A stretch of 64,000 bases of DNA, taken from positions 3,112,001 to 3,176,000 of the forward strand of contig NC_045150.1 in the NCBI RefSeq assembly GCF_008831285.2, read 5' to 3'. The position numbers and the translations under genes are program-made. The notes beneath the pieces are model-generated. The model saw nothing but the letters and a program-made list of their open reading frames with translations. It ran no database searches and had not been told where the DNA came from. How positions within the stretch are numbered: the stretch's first letter is position 1; the number at the start of each line of letters is the position of its first letter. This DNA is from Nymphaea colorata (Eukaryota; Streptophyta; Magnoliopsida; Nymphaeales; Nymphaeaceae). Shown in pieces: positions 63,043-64,000 of this stretch.

Positions 63043-64000
63043 TACATATGGAAAATCACAAATGACTTCCATGGACTGCAATGAAGCTCCAGCAAGCCAT
63101 GTACAGCCCTGCAGCCCATTACGCTTGTGATTCGGATCCTCGCCATGGCATTACCCTTTCCACTAATTGGTAGAGCCACAGGCCCATAGAAGACGATGGA
63201 ATCACTGTGTGAGTTTCTCCCATTGTTTCTTGTTCTCATCCATTTTAGCTGGTCTCTTTCTTCTTATTCTTGATTTTTTATAATCGCCTCACTTGTCATA
63301 TTTGAATGCCTCTGTGTTGTTTCTTTGTTGCTTGGGTCTCAAATCTGTCAGCCATATGATTGTTGTTGACTGTAAGCTTCTCTCTCTGCCTCTGCTTTTG
63401 TTTTCGCTATTTGACTTGGGTGCTCAATTTGCCCTTGAATCTGTATGTGGCCCATTTTGGGGTTGCGATTTGGCCCTTTTGATTGGGCTCCACTGCTCAC
63501 ACCCATGCATTTTGCTTCTATAGATGTTAGATGAGATAATGTTCTCTGTCTGCAACCAAATTTCCTTTCTTGGTTTTGGTTTAGTGGTTATGTGTAAATA
63601 TAATCTTGTATCATGATATCTATTAGCAATATATTTGAGATATTGGTCCAAATATTGGAAGTTTGAAGCAATCACTTTGTCAAGAGTCAAAAGAGGAGTC
63701 ATTCACGATTTCTGTAAACTATTTTCTCAAATCATAACGCAAGAGTTAACAGTGCATTGTGCACATTAAGACTTTGCGTCCCATCCTATCTTGCTTCTAT
63801 GAGAGGAAACTTGGAGTTTTATGCTCTGACAATGATATTATACATCTAAAAAGTTGATAATGAAATATAGAAATTTTGCATGTAAACTGTCCAAATTCAA
63901 GTAAAGGCATGAATTAGCTTATTGTTCCCAATCTCCGTTTACTCTGAACATCAAAGTAACTTTTTAATTTTTTATAAAGGTTAACATTTTGGATAGAAAA
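63043..64000. other. Host DNA right of the nested complex
   Basis: The minus-strand frame at 63239-63042 (MARIRITSVMGCRAVHGLLE) and the plus-strand frame at 63293-63523 were considered. Neither shows a known domain or splice context. The original locus was continuous with 49256 before insertion. Confidence 0.45.

Noticed and set aside
63042-63239. Minus-strand 65-residue frame beside the nested complex
   Set aside because: It starts at the target duplication, lacks recognised domains, and has no splice support.

Overview
This is a nuclear window from a flowering plant. The evidence is split genes with GT-AG introns, plant-specific families (a G-type lectin receptor kinase, an NPF/NRT1-PTR transporter, an organellar ascorbate peroxidase), long AT-rich intergenic DNA full of AT/AG/TC microsatellites, and LTR retrotransposons and MITEs. 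Nothing fixes the species. No bacterial, organellar, viral or CRISPR content was seen.

Layout. 1-2145: probable long LTR of a gypsy-type element on the minus strand, with four diverged tandem repeats. 2625-3480 and 13098-14400: two copies of one dispersed repeat flanking the first gene; the second copy carries a 419-bp MITE that is absent from the first. 4310-5650: broken 3' part of a Ty1/copia element. 7314-12758 (minus): two-exon receptor kinase gene with a frameshift and a 2.9-kb intron holding microsatellites and a four-copy tandem array. 14.56-16.51 kb: foldback-like structure with a duplicated flank. 16.5-23.2 kb: AT-rich intergenic DNA. 23272-26513 (minus): apparently intact five-exon NPF transporter gene. 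26.5-34.1 kb: intergenic, with small hAT-type MITEs, short tandem duplications and an isolated GC-rich island. 34174-39444 (plus): two-exon gene for an unrecognised single-pass membrane protein with a cupin-like C-terminal half. 41801-45247 (plus): eleven-exon ascorbate peroxidase gene of the organellar type, apparently intact, with one GC-AG intron. 46440-46618 (minus): probable tRNA-derived SINE.

49262-63037 is one nested transposon complex. An old minus-strand copia element keeps both LTRs (49262-49688 and 62609-63037), its primer-binding site, its polypurine tract and a perfect 5-bp target duplication (GGATT). Two related non-autonomous hAT-like elements sit inside it in opposite orientation (51396-52735 and 53273-53487), each with an 8-bp target duplication. 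A younger plus-strand copia element (55547-60890) sits in its 5' leader. The younger element's pol frame runs through the polypurine tract and about 120 codons into its 3' LTR, which is unusual.

The four host genes look independent and do not form a pathway or cluster. The receptor kinase probably acted in cell-surface signalling, the NPF protein in membrane transport, the peroxidase in hydrogen peroxide removal in chloroplasts and possibly mitochondria. All exon boundaries were read by eye from splice signals, reading phase and remembered family conservation; no alignment was run.
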